64,000 nt of DNA, taken from contig FJOG01000001.1 of the NCBI GenBank assembly GCA_900073065.1, positions 2,078,439 to 2,142,438 on the forward strand, given 5' to 3'. The notes below the pieces were generated by a model that worked only from the letters and a program-made list of their open reading frames with translations, did no database searches and was not told where the DNA came from. Source of the DNA: Phialocephala subalpina. Its lineage: Eukaryota > Ascomycota > Leotiomycetes > Helotiales > Mollisiaceae. The translations under genes and the position numbers were made by a program. Positions 48,268-60,203 of the stretch are shown piece after piece (positions within the stretch are counted from its first letter, which is position 1; every line of letters starts with the position of its first letter).

Positions 48268-49292
48268 TCTCAATTTCGTAAGGCGTGGCAGTGAACATCC
48301 AAGGTTTTCCTTTCATCTCTAAGGTATTATTCTCTGCTAAGAATGAGCGAGGGATTGTGGCGGGGAAATTTGTGCGTTGAAGGATAGAGGTGAGGAACAT
48401 TGTTATGGGAAGAAGGAACTTGTAAATAGGAAGATCCGTTTACTTTAATTGTGGAAGCAGTGTCGGATTCGCGCAAAAAATAGAAACGATTAGGGAATAT
48501 ATGATTTGGTCTTGAGCAAGATTGTATCAGTTTTTAGGGAAGTTGATCCGACTCGGCAGGAACGACTCAAGCAGTATACTTGCAGGCAGAACAGTTCCAA
48601 GCAGAGTTCTATAGAATAATAACAAACAATTAAGAATCATAAGAAATTGGTAAGATTTTTAGCTTTTATAATCCTTTCAATTATACTAGTTGATACAATA
48701 CCTCGAATAATACCTAGAATTATACGACTTGCAGGATGATCGATCTTAGCTTATTAGTACTAAATTATACGGCGAGGTGACATTGCTAGGAAATTGAGAC
48801 TTAGACAAGGATAACATGGATATTAAAACTTGAGGGTTCTCAAACTCCTAGCCTCCATTAGACTCCCTCAGCCCACGTTCTCTAGGCAGGGTGATCGCTA
48901 GCCAGCATCATGACGATTTACTGTTCGCGTATATGAGCTTAGCCCAGCCTCCTCATTTGTCCTGTTCGGGCTGAGAGATTGAAAACTATTAAAGCTCCTT
49001 CAAGCAAGTAAAGTTCAATCACATAGTAAGTAAGTCATCGACTGTTCATTAAGTGTTGGAAGCCATCCCTAAGCGAGAAGAAATGGGGAGTGTGCCTGAG
49101 GTGCTTCTTGGAACATCAAAGGAACCAGGCTGTGAGTAAATGTGAATATTGTCATAAAGCACCCCACATCCGCCCTGAGAGTAACGCATAATTGTTTCCC
49201 AATACCAAGTGCAGCTCCTCCCATCGCGCTAATCCAGTTGGGTCCCATATGCCTTCAATGTAATTAGTTTTTCCCCCTCTCGATAGTGTCCG
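48268..49292. other. Intergenic region with an AT-rich block
   Basis: About 1 kb, no gene supported. It contains the AT-rich block described next. Confidence 0.4.
48600..48790. repeat. AT-rich block resembling degraded repeat
   Basis: A local AT-rich patch with TA-rich runs; TTTAGCTTTTATAATCCTTT resembles sequence near 13170-13190. It is probably a fragment of the same decayed transposon family. Confidence 0.45.
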
Positions 49293-50511
49293 TCAGATGT
49301 ACGTCTTTCCGTCCGAAATTATACCGTGCAGTTCGTCATATTTTGCAATTAAGCGCTGAACCTCTTCTCTCGACTTCTTGAGCTCCGACTTAGCATCCAG
49401 CTCTCGGTCTGTTATCCTGACTAGTACCTTCATGATAAGGGATGGTTTATGGACGGCTGGATCTTGAGGGATGACTTCTTCAGCATCCAGGTCTCGAGTG
49501 AAACAACGAATGCATTCCGCATCGGACCGGTCTTCATCAGCAAGAAGACTGATGTAACGAGTCTTCTGTAGTTGTGGAGGCGACTCGCCGCACATATGAC
49601 ATTTATGGGTGTCAGCAGCAGCCGGTGCAATCGTCAAACCACCATCCATTTCGCTGTGAGCAGGATGTTGAGCAGTTGGGGCATCCGAACCTCCCAAGCT
49701 TGCATCGGTCTCGGTTGGAATACGATAGGTCTTCCCTGACCATGTTTTCTTTGGTGAAGGTTGTCCTTCACCTAAGGTGGATGCTGCACGCTTTACACCA
49801 GTTGGCGCAGCGCTCGAGGCAGCATTCTGCTCGGAGTCTTTGCCGGGTTTGGAACGAGTATTGTAAACCTTAGGAGATCCTTCCGGTGCGTTATCTAAGA
49901 ACCGGAACTTGGCGTTGTTGATATTCTCCAACTTGTTGTTGGTAGCTCTTTCTCGTTCAGCCACGCTGAAGTGCGGGAACTTGTCGATTTCAAGCTCGAC
50001 CCATATTTCGTTGTTCAATCTGTATGCACCATGTGCAGTTGTGGAAGGATGTGATATGTTTCGCAGTCTTTCCGCACGGTCTCCCTCCTTCCACCAGATA
50101 CGGCTTTCTACTCTCTTGTCTGTGAGGCCAAGTTCATCAAATTGGTCCTTCAATTGCTTTTTGGTAGTAGCAGATTTCAGGGCTAGTCGGTGGGCAATGA
50201 TGATTTCAAGAACCCGCCCCTTCATTATGAATTTCGCACCTAAATCGAATCCTTTTGTTAACATAGGCTCATAGTAACATGGTTTGATCAAGGATTTTGG
50301 ACAATGAAAAGGGAAGACAGAGGCCAAAGAATCACAAGTTTATCAGACATGGGTGAAGAAAACAACAAGCGATGTAGAGGTTGCAGACGGTTTTGCACCA
50401 GTGCCTCAAACAAAGAGAGTCACCATTGACACGACAGAGTTTCGGAGGAGAAGGAACTATGAACTTACCCCTCTGCTCGGTCTGACGTGTGCGCGATGCA
50501 ATGCTAGCCAT
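49293..50511 (-). CDS. Uncharacterised protein with two CxxC pairs
   Basis: Two exons, 50511-50469 and 50239-49293, total 990 nt and give 329 residues. The first exon encodes MASIASRTRQTEQR, with a GTAAGT donor. The 229-nt intron ends GATTTAG and joins to AKFIMKGRVLEIIIAHRL with correct phase; a start at internal MLTKGF (50264) is the alternative. Residues 15-120 look folded and basic (KSATTKKQLKDQFDELGLTD, then RIWWKEGDRAERL). Residues 140-220 are low complexity with KKTWSGKTYRIP. A possible zinc site is formed by CHMC and, 28 residues on, CIRC. The C-terminus is a likely coiled coil (ELKKSREEVQRLIAKYDEL). I do not recognise a family. Its upstream region shows further minus-strand donor-like sites, so the transcript may have non-coding 5' exons. 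Confidence 0.7.
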
Positions 50512-52099
50512 GGCTGATTTGTGAGACCTGCATAAGATGAAGATGTTAGCAGAATTATCCCGAGTGTAGAATATTGAGAAGAAACCAAGTCCATCCGCTC
50601 AAGAATGTAGATGGAATAACAGCAGGATATGTGTGGGACGGAAAACAAGTTTTTACCAGAAGCAGAGCCCGCAACAAGGAGTGGCTGTTAGTAAGCAAAA
50701 TCACATATACAAGCATCGGAACGGAGTGAGGCAGCTGCACCAAACTCCTTACCAACAGTATGAAGTCGTAGGGCTGTAAGTATAGGTGGAGGAAGGACTT
50801 GAAGATCCTGCTTGGGAGAAAAAAAGGGCAATGAACAGGAGACAGTACCTTAGACAGAGTGTGTGTGGATAATGAGGGCGAGTTCATAGTTGAGGGGTTG
50901 GGTGCGGAGCTGTCATATTCTTCGTAGCCTCAATCAATGGAGAAGGTCTGGGATACTCCAGGTTAGCGTTGTTGGTAGCATGAGATGCAAAGTGCTTCGA
51001 GAAAAGCTAAAGGTGGTTGAAGTAGAAGTGATTCAGTGAAGGGAAAGAGTGAATGTGGTAGCAGTGTAATTTGATGAAAGGTATTGAGAAGGAGTTGTGG
51101 CAAGTGATAAGGATGAGACTGGTTTGGGTAGGGTTTTTGAGAAGGGTTAAAATGAAGATTGCAACTTCAAAGATATGGATGAAAACAGACTTACCTGCTT
51201 AGTCAACCTCTAAATAATGTTCGCCTGAGAATATTGTTGTGTCGAAGGTGAAAAGAGGCTCAAGCTTGCGGCCAAGTAATGCTGTCGCTAAGAATGTTCT
51301 GTGGTGAAGGGTCGAGTGAGGGATAATTGTAGCGAAGTTTGAGAATCGTGTGTGAAGTCGTAAACCTCAATTTTAGAGGCGAGAGAATTTCCCGAGAACG
51401 GTAAGGCAACAAAGAAGGGTGATGAAGGTCTGAATACAATCTAAGAGTGTTATTACTTCAGACCTTGCCTCAAGTATTCAGTCGCAAGTTTGGTGCTCGC
51501 AAGAAGTCTTGAAGGGACAGGCGTGATGGTGTAGGGTGATGAAAGGTAGAATGTGAAGTATGAAGTATATGAAGTACGTGAAGTATAAAGTATGTGAATT
51601 GCGATGTATGTGAACTGTGAAGCAAGTGCAGGGTGGAGTATGCGAAATTTTAACATGTAGTGATTAAGGAAGTGTTTGAGATTGTAGCTTCCCTGTGGCC
51701 CGAAAGAGTAAAGAGAGGGTTGATGTGAGGTGAGATATTAAGGCTCTTGAGATATGCAGAGAATGTAAGATGGAGGGTGTGTAAGAATTGTGAAATTTGT
51801 GATGGTGAGATAAACGATGATTGAAGAGGTGGTTGGATCTCTCAAACAAGTTTACATCTTTTCCTGGCTAGAGGGTTTGTTGTTGTTATAAATAAGAAGG
51901 GGGTCAAAGCCAAGTTTTTATCATGTTTAGCGTGGTCAAGTCGATGAATTTAGATTATAACTTACTTCGATCAGATTGGGAAGCACCAACTACGGGGTGC
52001 ACTCAAATCATCTAAAGTACTTTTGGCAGCCACGACTTAGCTCGACGAGACAAATCGGCAAAGTGCATCATGCTTTTGATTTCGCACATATCAGATACA
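50512..52099. other. 1.6-kb upstream region of the CxxC protein gene, possible spliced leader
   Basis: No coding gene is supported. The minus strand has several GTAAG-type donor sequences (GT at about 51194, 51966 and 50752), which could mark non-coding exons. From 51545 to 51625 there is a degenerate repeat of GTATGTGAA/GAAGTAT units. Confidence 0.35.
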
Positions 52100-54703
52100 T
52101 CACCAGCCTGCCCCCTTTCCACCAAAGTTTCCTGCATCTTCTATCTTCTTCTGTCCACCCCCGCTCCTCGCTGACTTCTGCTGGGCCGCTTCATGGCGAC
52201 GAAGTTCTTCGGGTACTGCGGCTTAAATTAGCGTCTCGCTTAGCGACTTGGGGGAAGGAAAAATACCCTTTGAGATCGAACTCTTGCTTAGCATCTGCTT
52301 CAAGTCATACATGACATCGGAATCCTCGTTACCAAGGAATGTGATCGCGACTCCCATTTTTCCTGCTCTTCCTGTTCGCCCTACTCTGTGCGTGTAACTT
52401 TCTATGTTCGTTGCCATATTGAAGTTAACGACGAGGCTAACATCAGGCACATCGATACCTCTGCCTGCAAGATCAGTGGCAACTAGGACATTCGTTGCTC
52501 CGGTGCGAATAGATGCCAAGGCAGCCTCACGCTGCTCTTGCGTCTTGCTACCATGCAAGGTAACTGACGTGAACCCCATGTGCTTGATGTCTCGAGCCAC
52601 AGCGTCGCAATTTCTCTTGATGTTGACAAAGACGATGATTGGAGGCTGGAACTCTCCCGAGGCAAGAATCTCGTTGAGACGCTTCTTTCTCTTGTCTTCG
52701 CCTGCAACGAACTCGACTCGTTGTTCAACAGTCTCAACAGCTTCTCCGAGATTACCAATCGTGACTATCGCTGGTCTCTTGAGATACTTTTTGGCTATCT
52801 TCTCAATAGCCGGAGGCATTGTAGCTGTGTACATCATCGTTTGCCTATACCTGTCCTTTCCGCCTATATGTCTGCTCATTGCCTGAGCATCCTCTGCGTC
52901 GTCCGTATCTGGTTTCTCGTTGCCGACTGGAAGTGCGTCGAGAATTTTGTTCACAGATTCCTCGAAGCCAAGATCGATCATTCGATCGGCTTCATCCATG
53001 ATGATATAACAGCATTGACCAAGAACCAGAACCCGTCTTTCGATACAATCCACCAAACGACCAGGCGTTGCAATGATGATCTCGGCTCCATTGCGAAGGT
53101 TGTAGGATTGTTCCTCGAGTGAATGTCCACCCACGATACTAACACAAGTGAAACCAAGAGGCGTTGCGAACTTCTTTGCTTCGACCTCGATTTGTTGAGC
53201 CAACTCACGAGTTGGTGCGAGGATGATAGCGTATGGGCCGTCATTCTTCGTGAATTCGTTCAAAGGTGGCAGTTCCGAGATGTAGACGAGCAATGGTAGC
53301 AGGAAAGCAGCAGTTTTACCTGAACCAGTAACAGCAACACCGATCAAATCTCTGGCCTGCAAGGCAATAGGTATGGCTGCTCTTTGCACTGCTGACGGCT
53401 GATCATATCCGACTCGAGCAACAACATCCAACAGCGTTTTCGGAAGACCAGATTCTTGCCAATTGCGCATAGGATTCGGAATTCCTCCTCCCTTTGTGCT
53501 GATGTTGAAATCTTCCTTGAAGATACGCCAGTCTCTTTCTCGCATGTGCTCCAATTTCTTTTCGCTCCAATGCTTGTCGAGTGAGTTTCTCCCACCGGCA
53601 TCTTCTTTCCTCCGCTTCTCCATCTCCATTATCTGTTCGGCTCGTGCATGCCCCGCCTCCATATCCCGTTCCTGCAAAGCTTTCGCATACTTCAACGCGC
53701 CGGCTTCACTGAGATCTTCTGCGAATCCGCCAAGCCGTCCTCTACCGAAGAAACCGGCCTCAGTACGTGTGGAGTAGATAGGGTTGTAGTCTGGGCTTGT
53801 ATCCTCCTCTGCGTTCCACTCAAAGTTGAATTTCTTCTCTGTGGTTCGCCGGCGCTTCTTCTTCGCTGAGAACGTCGACTGGTTGGTCTCCGCACCCATA
53901 TATCGTGTTCGAATCAGAGCAGCTTGTGTGTCATCACCATTTGCAGGCCTCTTCTCCCCTGCTAGAGAAGCCTTGCCTGTAGATGGTGCAGGTTTCGTAG
54001 GAGGTCCCATGTCTCCAGGGCGGCTCGTTTGTTCCTTTCGGCCAGCTGCTGGGCCTGTTGGCGTATCTCCGTGTCGCATTGCTCGAGGCCCTGTAGGGAC
54101 AGATGATGATCCTCGACCGTTGGAATGACTCTGGCTTTCCCAGTTTGAGGCCTCTCGGCCATTTTGACTTGTGTGGCCATTCGTGATGGGCTTTGCGACG
54201 GTCCGCTCTCCCTCGAGCTTCTTTTTCTGCTCTTCGACCTCCTTTGCTCGCTTCTCGAGAGCTAGCTTTTCTCGAGCAGCTTTGGACAGAAATTTCGGCT
54301 GTAACATCAAACGGTTAGCAAATGTTGGGTATGGTACTAGACATGCTTTGTAAACATCGACCTTAGATGATAACTGGGAGAGGGAGAGGCATACTTTTGC
54401 TGCAGCATCGTCGGCTTCCTTTTTCTTCTTGAGAATGTCTTCGATGCTTAATGGTCCTCGGTCTCTTGGAGCACCCCATCCAGCTTTCTTCTTCTTCGCG
54501 AGGCCATTTGCTGGCTCCTCTGGAGGTGGTGGTAGTGTGTCAACAGGCGGGGGAGGTGGAAGGTCGCTGCTTGGAGGGGGAGGAGGTGCTGCAGAATCGG
54601 GAGGAGGAGGGGGTGCCATTGTGTCTGGTGGGGGAGGTGGAGGTGATGGTAGCCTTCCATTAGGTGGCGCAGGTATCGAGTCGCCGTTGGTGAAGCTCGC
54701 CAT
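52100..54703 (-). CDS. prp28: Pre-mRNA-splicing ATP-dependent RNA helicase Prp28 (DEAD box)
   Basis: Three exons, 54703-54395, 54298-52267 and 52215-52100, total 2457 nt and encode 818 residues. The first intron is 96 nt (GTATGC, TGCTAAC, ACAG) and lacks an in-frame stop. The second is 51 nt and joins SKSSISK to VPEELRRHEAAQQKS, the expected Prp28 tail; unspliced, the frame ends early. Residues 12-70 are proline-rich with PPPPP runs. The helicase core starts near residue 380: Q-motif GYDQPSAVQRAAIP, Walker A AVTGSGKT near 427, PTRELAQQ, DEAD near 538, TAT near 592 (family SAT), HRVGRTGRAG near 746. YRQTMMYTATMPPAIEKIAK is typical of Prp28 (human DDX23). Prp28 displaces U1 snRNP from the 5' splice site so U6 can bind. 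It is divergent from the mL59 gene, 269 bp away. Confidence 0.95.
54299..54394 (-). other. 96-nt in-frame intron of prp28
   Basis: Splice signals are good, but the intron is a multiple of three with no stop codon. Retention would insert 32 residues after KEADDAAAK without breaking the frame. Confidence 0.7.
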
Positions 54704-54972
54704 CTTGTTAGAAACCAGACTGGCAGATGCTCAAGCTACAAATATAAAAATTCGTGAGTTTCGTGACGAGAAGCGTGCTTGGTGTGAGAGTCGTTGTTGT
54801 CGGTGATGATTGCGGACACTCAAGGCAGTTTGTTTTCGGACTGCATCGCAAGGCTGAGAAAACCGGGGTCGAGGCTAACTTGCTTAGGTAATCCGAAAGA
54901 TTTCTAAACTACAGCTCGACATCACGACGAGAACATAATTACTTTAACTCCCCTCATCAGGTCTAATTCGCC
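54704..54972. promoter_or_regulatory. Shared divergent promoter of prp28 and mrpl25
   Basis: 269 bp between the two start codons on opposite strands. Both are housekeeping genes, so a bidirectional promoter is likely. No specific element is obvious. Confidence 0.5.
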
Positions 54973-55669
54973 ATGGCAACGAATTCACGAAAATACATCA
55001 AACTCGCAACGGCATTACCCCCTCGATTGACCCGTTTCTTCGCGCGCTACCCACCCCAAGCCATTCTCTCGCCATCCAGCACCTCAATTCCTCCCTCGAG
55101 TACACCTTCTCAAGAACCATCTGCAGCATCTGCAGACCAAATACCGTCACACGATAATGCATTAGCATTCCCCAGTCCATTTAAGGCGCACAAGCATCCT
55201 GTGACTGGAAAGTGGCACGATCCGGTATTTTCACTTAGAAGACAAGCAGACCTTGTTAAGCTTGCGCGGAAGCATGGCGTAGAGGAATTGTTACCGCATA
55301 CGGTGAAGGGCACAGAGGAGAGGATAAAGAAGAGGGCGGAGAATGGTCTTAGAGTCAAGGGTACCGGTATTGGTCAACGAGTGAAGGGAAAGGAGTCGGA
55401 GCGAACATTGAAGGGACGGTATGTTTTAGTGTTTTGGCTTTCAGTCTATGTCACACCTTGGTTATTCTGGATGCGGAACCTATTAGGGGAACTTTTGCTG
55501 ACAATGCTCCTTCACAGACTGGAGAAGCGCAGGCAAGCAATGTTGGAGATGCCACAGATGATCCAGACATGGAAAGAGGTTAGTTATTTTACTCCCAGGA
55601 TCTTTTGCATTTAGCTAACGTCGGTTCCAGAGAGGACATGGCCGTGGATGGAAGAAGTGGCCGAAATAA
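54973..55669 (+). CDS. mrpl25: Mitochondrial ribosomal protein L25 (mL59 family)
   Basis: Three exons, 54973-55418, 55518-55578 and 55631-55669, total 546 nt and encode 181 residues. Introns are 99 nt (GTATGT, CACAG) and 52 nt (GTTAGT, AGCTAAC branch, TCCAG). The joins read KGR-LEKRRQAMLEMPQMI and TWKE-RGHGRGWKKWPK, giving the basic tail expected. The N-terminus KYIKLATALPPRLTRFFARY acts in this family as both presequence-like region and rRNA-binding segment. A Ser/Pro-rich insertion at about residues 36-60 is poorly conserved. NPFKxHKHPxTGKWHxPxxSLRRQA-type sequence follows (seen as FKAHKHPVTGKWHDP). The protein belongs to the large subunit of the mitoribosome; yeast YmL25 is needed for respiratory growth. 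Confidence 0.88.
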
Positions 55670-58600
55670 GTTGGGGGTTGATAGAAGAACTATGTTGCCT
55701 TCAAGGACGGAGAGAAACTTGGCTGTACAAATATCACATATGATGGGTTTTGCATAGGTCATGGCGTTGAGTATCACCAGCATGTACCAAGTACACACCA
55801 ACTCTGTAGATTTATGAGTGTAGGAAACAGACGACAGTGACATGTCAATTGACGCATCTCTCCAAGTGCACCTTTGGACATGATACCCTATGGAATGCTA
55901 TGTTCATCCGAGTCTACCTTACTCTCATGAAATGCATGATCCACATTCAACCATGTGCGCCAACAGTATGCTATCCTTTGTTCCTTCAGGCCTGTCCGAT
56001 AGATAACACTATTATGGCGTCCGAATCTTCATTTACGCGGTTCAACTTGGACAAAAGCAATAGATCCTTTACTATCTCTTATCATCAAGCTTTGGGAACC
56101 GAAGGTGGCATGAATGTGGACGCTATGCATGATACGCAGTGGAACAGCCTAGATAATAGGTCGCTAGAAACATTGAGATACGTGTCGCTAGACATGATGT
56201 TGGGCTCTTAGTCGAAGGCGGGAGAAAGAGGAGAATGGTTGAGTTGATTGATTCTCTCAGTGTCATTTGAAATATTGAACATGGATGTAGAATAATACAC
56301 CCAGCAGCATATGAAAAGGATAAGAGGCGAAATATCAACAGCCGGGGCCGGTATTCAAATAGCTCTGGTTACTCATTGGGGTTGTGGTTGTCCCAACATG
56401 CTGGGTCATTGGCAGCTATTTCACTCGACTCAATTGACTGCTTTAAGAGAAGGAAAGATTGTATGGATTGCTGAAAGTCCGTGCTATTGTCCTAAAAGCT
56501 TTGCCACCTTTCCCTCAAAATGTCGGGGCAGAGGGAGGGACATTTAGGCTGGCTATGTCGCATCAACACTGATTCAACAAATACATGAGATCCAAAAAGG
56601 CAGTCTAGACAATACTCTAACAGTACAATGCATAAATACAAGTTTGGCATGTGAACCTTCACATGAAAGAAACATATCATGAGCACTCGCCCGCTTCTAA
56701 ATGTCCCAACAATTCATAAGGAAATTGTTTAAAACTTGTAGGGTGTGAAATGCCGACTTTCTGTAGACCAATGAAGCCAAATATCAAGTACGTCACTTTG
56801 ACTTTGAAGCTCATGATGACCAAAGTGCTAGGGATGTTGCAAGCAAGAGCTTCAGTAGTATGTTACTACATTGAGACGCACGAGAGGTGGATCAAAGCGA
56901 GTCATGAACCCTTGAACTTGTTGCTAACGATGCTAAGGCTTTGAGTGGCAAACTTCGTATACCCTCGTTTCCGGGGTTATAAATCCTCAAGAAATATAGC
57001 CTCGGTCCATATTCCAGCGAGCTCCATCATGTGATAGCATTCAGCCTCAATATTGAGGCATCACAGATCTCCCCAACAAAATGTGCTAACCCCTGCATTC
57101 CCAACACTCGGAAGACCCTAGCTCAGAATACCCTTCATGCATGAGCCACTCTGATTCGTCAATTTGCACGTCAGGTCAATCAACGACACCCCAAGATGAA
57201 CGATTCAGACAATTTTTTGATAGGGCGTGACAAGTGGTCATCGGTACCTGGTTGAGCGCCTGATTGGAAAGATCATTTCTTGCACAACAACTTGGGACCA
57301 TCCCGCAGCTGCATTTGCATGTGAAACAATAACCAAAGACCTGCCTCGTTGGATCTTGGATGTGAGCCAGAAGGTCAACACTGACGAGGATCAAGGCTTG
57401 CTGAAAACTCCGCAAGCCATGATCACCTGAGTGAACAGGCTATTCAACAAGTTGTGAGCTGAGAAGAGCAGAAATCATTCGGCATTTCATCTGTCAATGT
57501 TCCCTCAGGCAAGGGACTTCCGTTGTTGAAAAGCTGGCGGTGTGAAGGAATGTGGAGGAGCCAAGGTTGGCTGCCAGAAAGTCGCGCACTAATTCTTGAT
57601 CTAGAAGCACGTTGAATTTGAAATGCCAGGATTCTCCACGAAGATACAACGGACTGAAGAGACGGTGGCGCGATGACCAGTCCAAAGCGAGATCGAGCTT
57701 GCCGCTGTCAATCCTCAACCGCGGAAGGAACATTCAAACTAGAAGTAAAAACGGGGTGAGAGAAAGAGCTCCGGAGAAAAGGACCAGCTGTGGTCAGTTC
57801 TCGAGGAGGGGAATCCCGCAAGTGGGAGGTAGCTTTTCCAGGAAGACTTGTCGCCGTGTCACCGGACAGACCCTTCTAATAATCTACTGCATTAGACCGG
57901 GGGATGAGTGACGGAATGCTTGAAGCAACTGGAGAGGTTTCGTTTGCACATGGAAAAACAAAACGGGACCAAAATCGATTGGGAAAAGTCTTTGAGCTGC
58001 GCCGAGGATCTGAGAAGTACTTGCATGAATGCTACAGCTTGTACCACCTATTTACCCACAAATGATATTGAGAAGGGAATCGTGCTGTGCAACCATATCT
58101 GATTGCCTGGAAAAGTCCATGTTAGGCATAGAACTCGACCGGAACCAAGAACAGAGCTACCAAACACTGCAGTAGAAATTGTAGATCCAAAGATCGAGTC
58201 GTGCCTGGGTCTTTTTGAGAGGGCTAGAGGACTGTCTAGCTCCTTGAAATATCTGGCCTCGGCGGCGGATAAACCTAAGCTCGAAACGAACCCCTGGATA
58301 AGGAAAGCCCCAAGCGGCGGGAACTCCCAAATTTTTGGCGGGATAAAACCCTCTTGGGCCCACGAAGTACTTCCACCCTTTACACCGATCCTGATCTTGA
58401 CCGACAATTTCACTTTCTTTATAAATTGGGTGCACAATTTGTATGTTATTTCATCTCAATCAGTCTCCCAATTACAAGTACATCTACTGACGCGGCGTCC
58501 AGCTGTCTCACCAGAAATCCCCTTACGTACGCGAAACTGTTGAGGAAATACTTGCGACCAACTTTCTCGGTCCTTTCCTCACATTCTCACCTTCAATCCG

Positions 58601-58678
58601 AAGTCAACCTGCCCAAGGTCAATCGAATATATCAGCCGTTTTGACTCGAGGTCAAGATCCTGAATACAAACTTCAATC
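55670..58678. other. Intergenic region of 3.0 kb, no gene supported
   Basis: It lies between mrpl25 and the desaturase gene. Frames up to 146 codons (58103-58543) have no motifs. A hairpin with AAATGTC and GACATTT arms lies at 56518-56546. The last 300 bp are the desaturase promoter and leader. Confidence 0.4.
58418..58502 (+). promoter_or_regulatory. TATA-like element and possible leader intron of the desaturase gene
   Basis: TTTATAAAT lies at 58418-58426, about 255 bp before the ATG. At 58441-58502 GTATGT, a TACTGAC branch and CCAG form a plausible 62-nt intron in the 5' UTR. Neither is proven without transcript data. Confidence 0.35.
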
Positions 58679-60203
58679 ATGGCTTCGACCGCTATCCCCC
58701 AGCGTAACCTCCTCAAGAGGACGGTCACTTCCACCACAGCGGACTCCTCACCTTCTACGGCCGCTGCGTCCCCAACCGATACGCCCAGACAATCTCCCTC
58801 CACGACCTCTCTGTCATCGATGTCCTCGTTGGAAGACGTAAAGGACAAGGGATATGGAGATCTGCGAGATACCTACGGAAACAAGTTCGAACTCCCAGAC
58901 TATACCGTCAATGACATCCGCAATGCCATTCCGAAGCACTGCTATGAGCGATCAGCAGTCACAGGACTGTATTATGTCGCCAGGGATATTGTCAGTCTTG
59001 CAACCACATTCTACTTGTTCAACCGATTCGTCACTCCCGAGAACATTCCCTCGACGCCCGTTCGATTTGTGCTTTGGGCGTTCTACACTTTCGTCCAAGG
59101 TCTTTTTGGCACCGGTCTCTGGGTTCTTTCTCACGAGTGTGGCCACCAAGCTTTCTCTGAGTCCAAGATCCTCAATGACACTGTCGGTTGGATCTGCCAC
59201 TCCTCCCTTCTTGTCCCATACTTCTCCTGGAAGATCTCCCACGGCAAGCACCACAAGGCCACCGGAAATATGGAGCGTGACATGGTCTTTGTTCCCAAGA
59301 CTCGGGAGGTATATGCCACTCGTATCGGAAAGTTCGTGCACGAGTTGGACGAGTTGACCGAGGAGACTCCAATCGCCACCCTGATCCACTCCGTGTTGCA
59401 GCAATTAGCCGGCTGGCCAATGTACCTACTCTTCAACGTTACCGGCCACAACTACCACGAGCGTCAGCCTGAGGGTCGCGGAAAGGGAAAGAAGAATGGA
59501 TACTTCACGGGCGTCAACCACTTCAACCCAAGCAGCCCTCTCTATGAAGCCAAAGACGCCAAGTTGATTCTTTTGAGCGACCTGGGTCTTGCTATCGCCG
59601 CCAGCGTTCTCGTTGTGCTTTCCAAGACCTACGGATTCTCCAACATGGCTGTTTGGTACTTTGCCCCTTATCTCTGGGTCAACCACTGGCTCGGTATGTA
59701 TATTCCTGGCAACACCAAAACGCTTTTGCTAATTGCATGTAGTTGCCATCACCTACCTCCAACACACCGATCCCACCCTTCCTCACTATGAGGCTAGCAG
59801 CTGGAATTATGTCCGCGGTGCGGCTGCAACCATCGATCGTGAATTCGGTTTCATCGGTCGTCAGCTCCTCCACGGCATCATCGAGACCCACGTCCTTCAC
59901 CACTACGTCAGCACAATCCCCTTCTACCACGCCGACGAGGCCAGCGAGGCTATCAAGCCTATCATGGGCAAGCACTATCGCGCCAATGTTGAGGGTGGTG
60001 CTCTCGGATTCATCAAGTGCCTCTGGACCAGCGCCCGCTGGTGCCAATGGGTCGAGCCATCGCAGGGAGCTGTCGGAGAGGGCAAGGGCGTCCTGTTCTT
60101 CAAGAACAGGAACGGCCTTGGTGCCCCTCCAATGCACTTGAAAGAAGCGAGGTCGAAGGTCGGAAACGGAAAGATGGGAATGCTAGTGGGAGCAGACGAG
60201 TAA
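58679..60203 (+). CDS. fad2: Delta-12 fatty-acid desaturase (oleate to linoleate)
   Basis: Two exons, 58679-59693 and 59743-60203, total 1476 nt and encode 491 residues. The 49-nt intron (GTATGT, GCTAATT, GTAG) joins LWVNHWL to VAITYLQHTDPTLPHY. Three histidine boxes bind the di-iron centre: HECGH at about 153-157, HGKHH at about 188-192 and HVLHH at about 388-392. Four to six membrane helices lie between them, including TFYLFNRFVTPENIPSTP upstream of the first box and LILLSDLGLAIAASVLVVLS. A Ser/Thr/Pro-rich N-terminus of about 50 residues is usual for fungal delta-12 enzymes (Aspergillus OdeA type). The enzyme acts in the ER on oleoyl-phospholipid using cytochrome b5. HTDPTLPHYE is the family signature after the last helix. 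Length is normal. A delta-15 paralogue cannot be fully excluded. Confidence 0.93.

Noticed and set aside
58103..58543. 146-codon plus-strand frame upstream of the desaturase
   Set aside because: Overlaps the TATA-like element and probable leader intron; no motifs.
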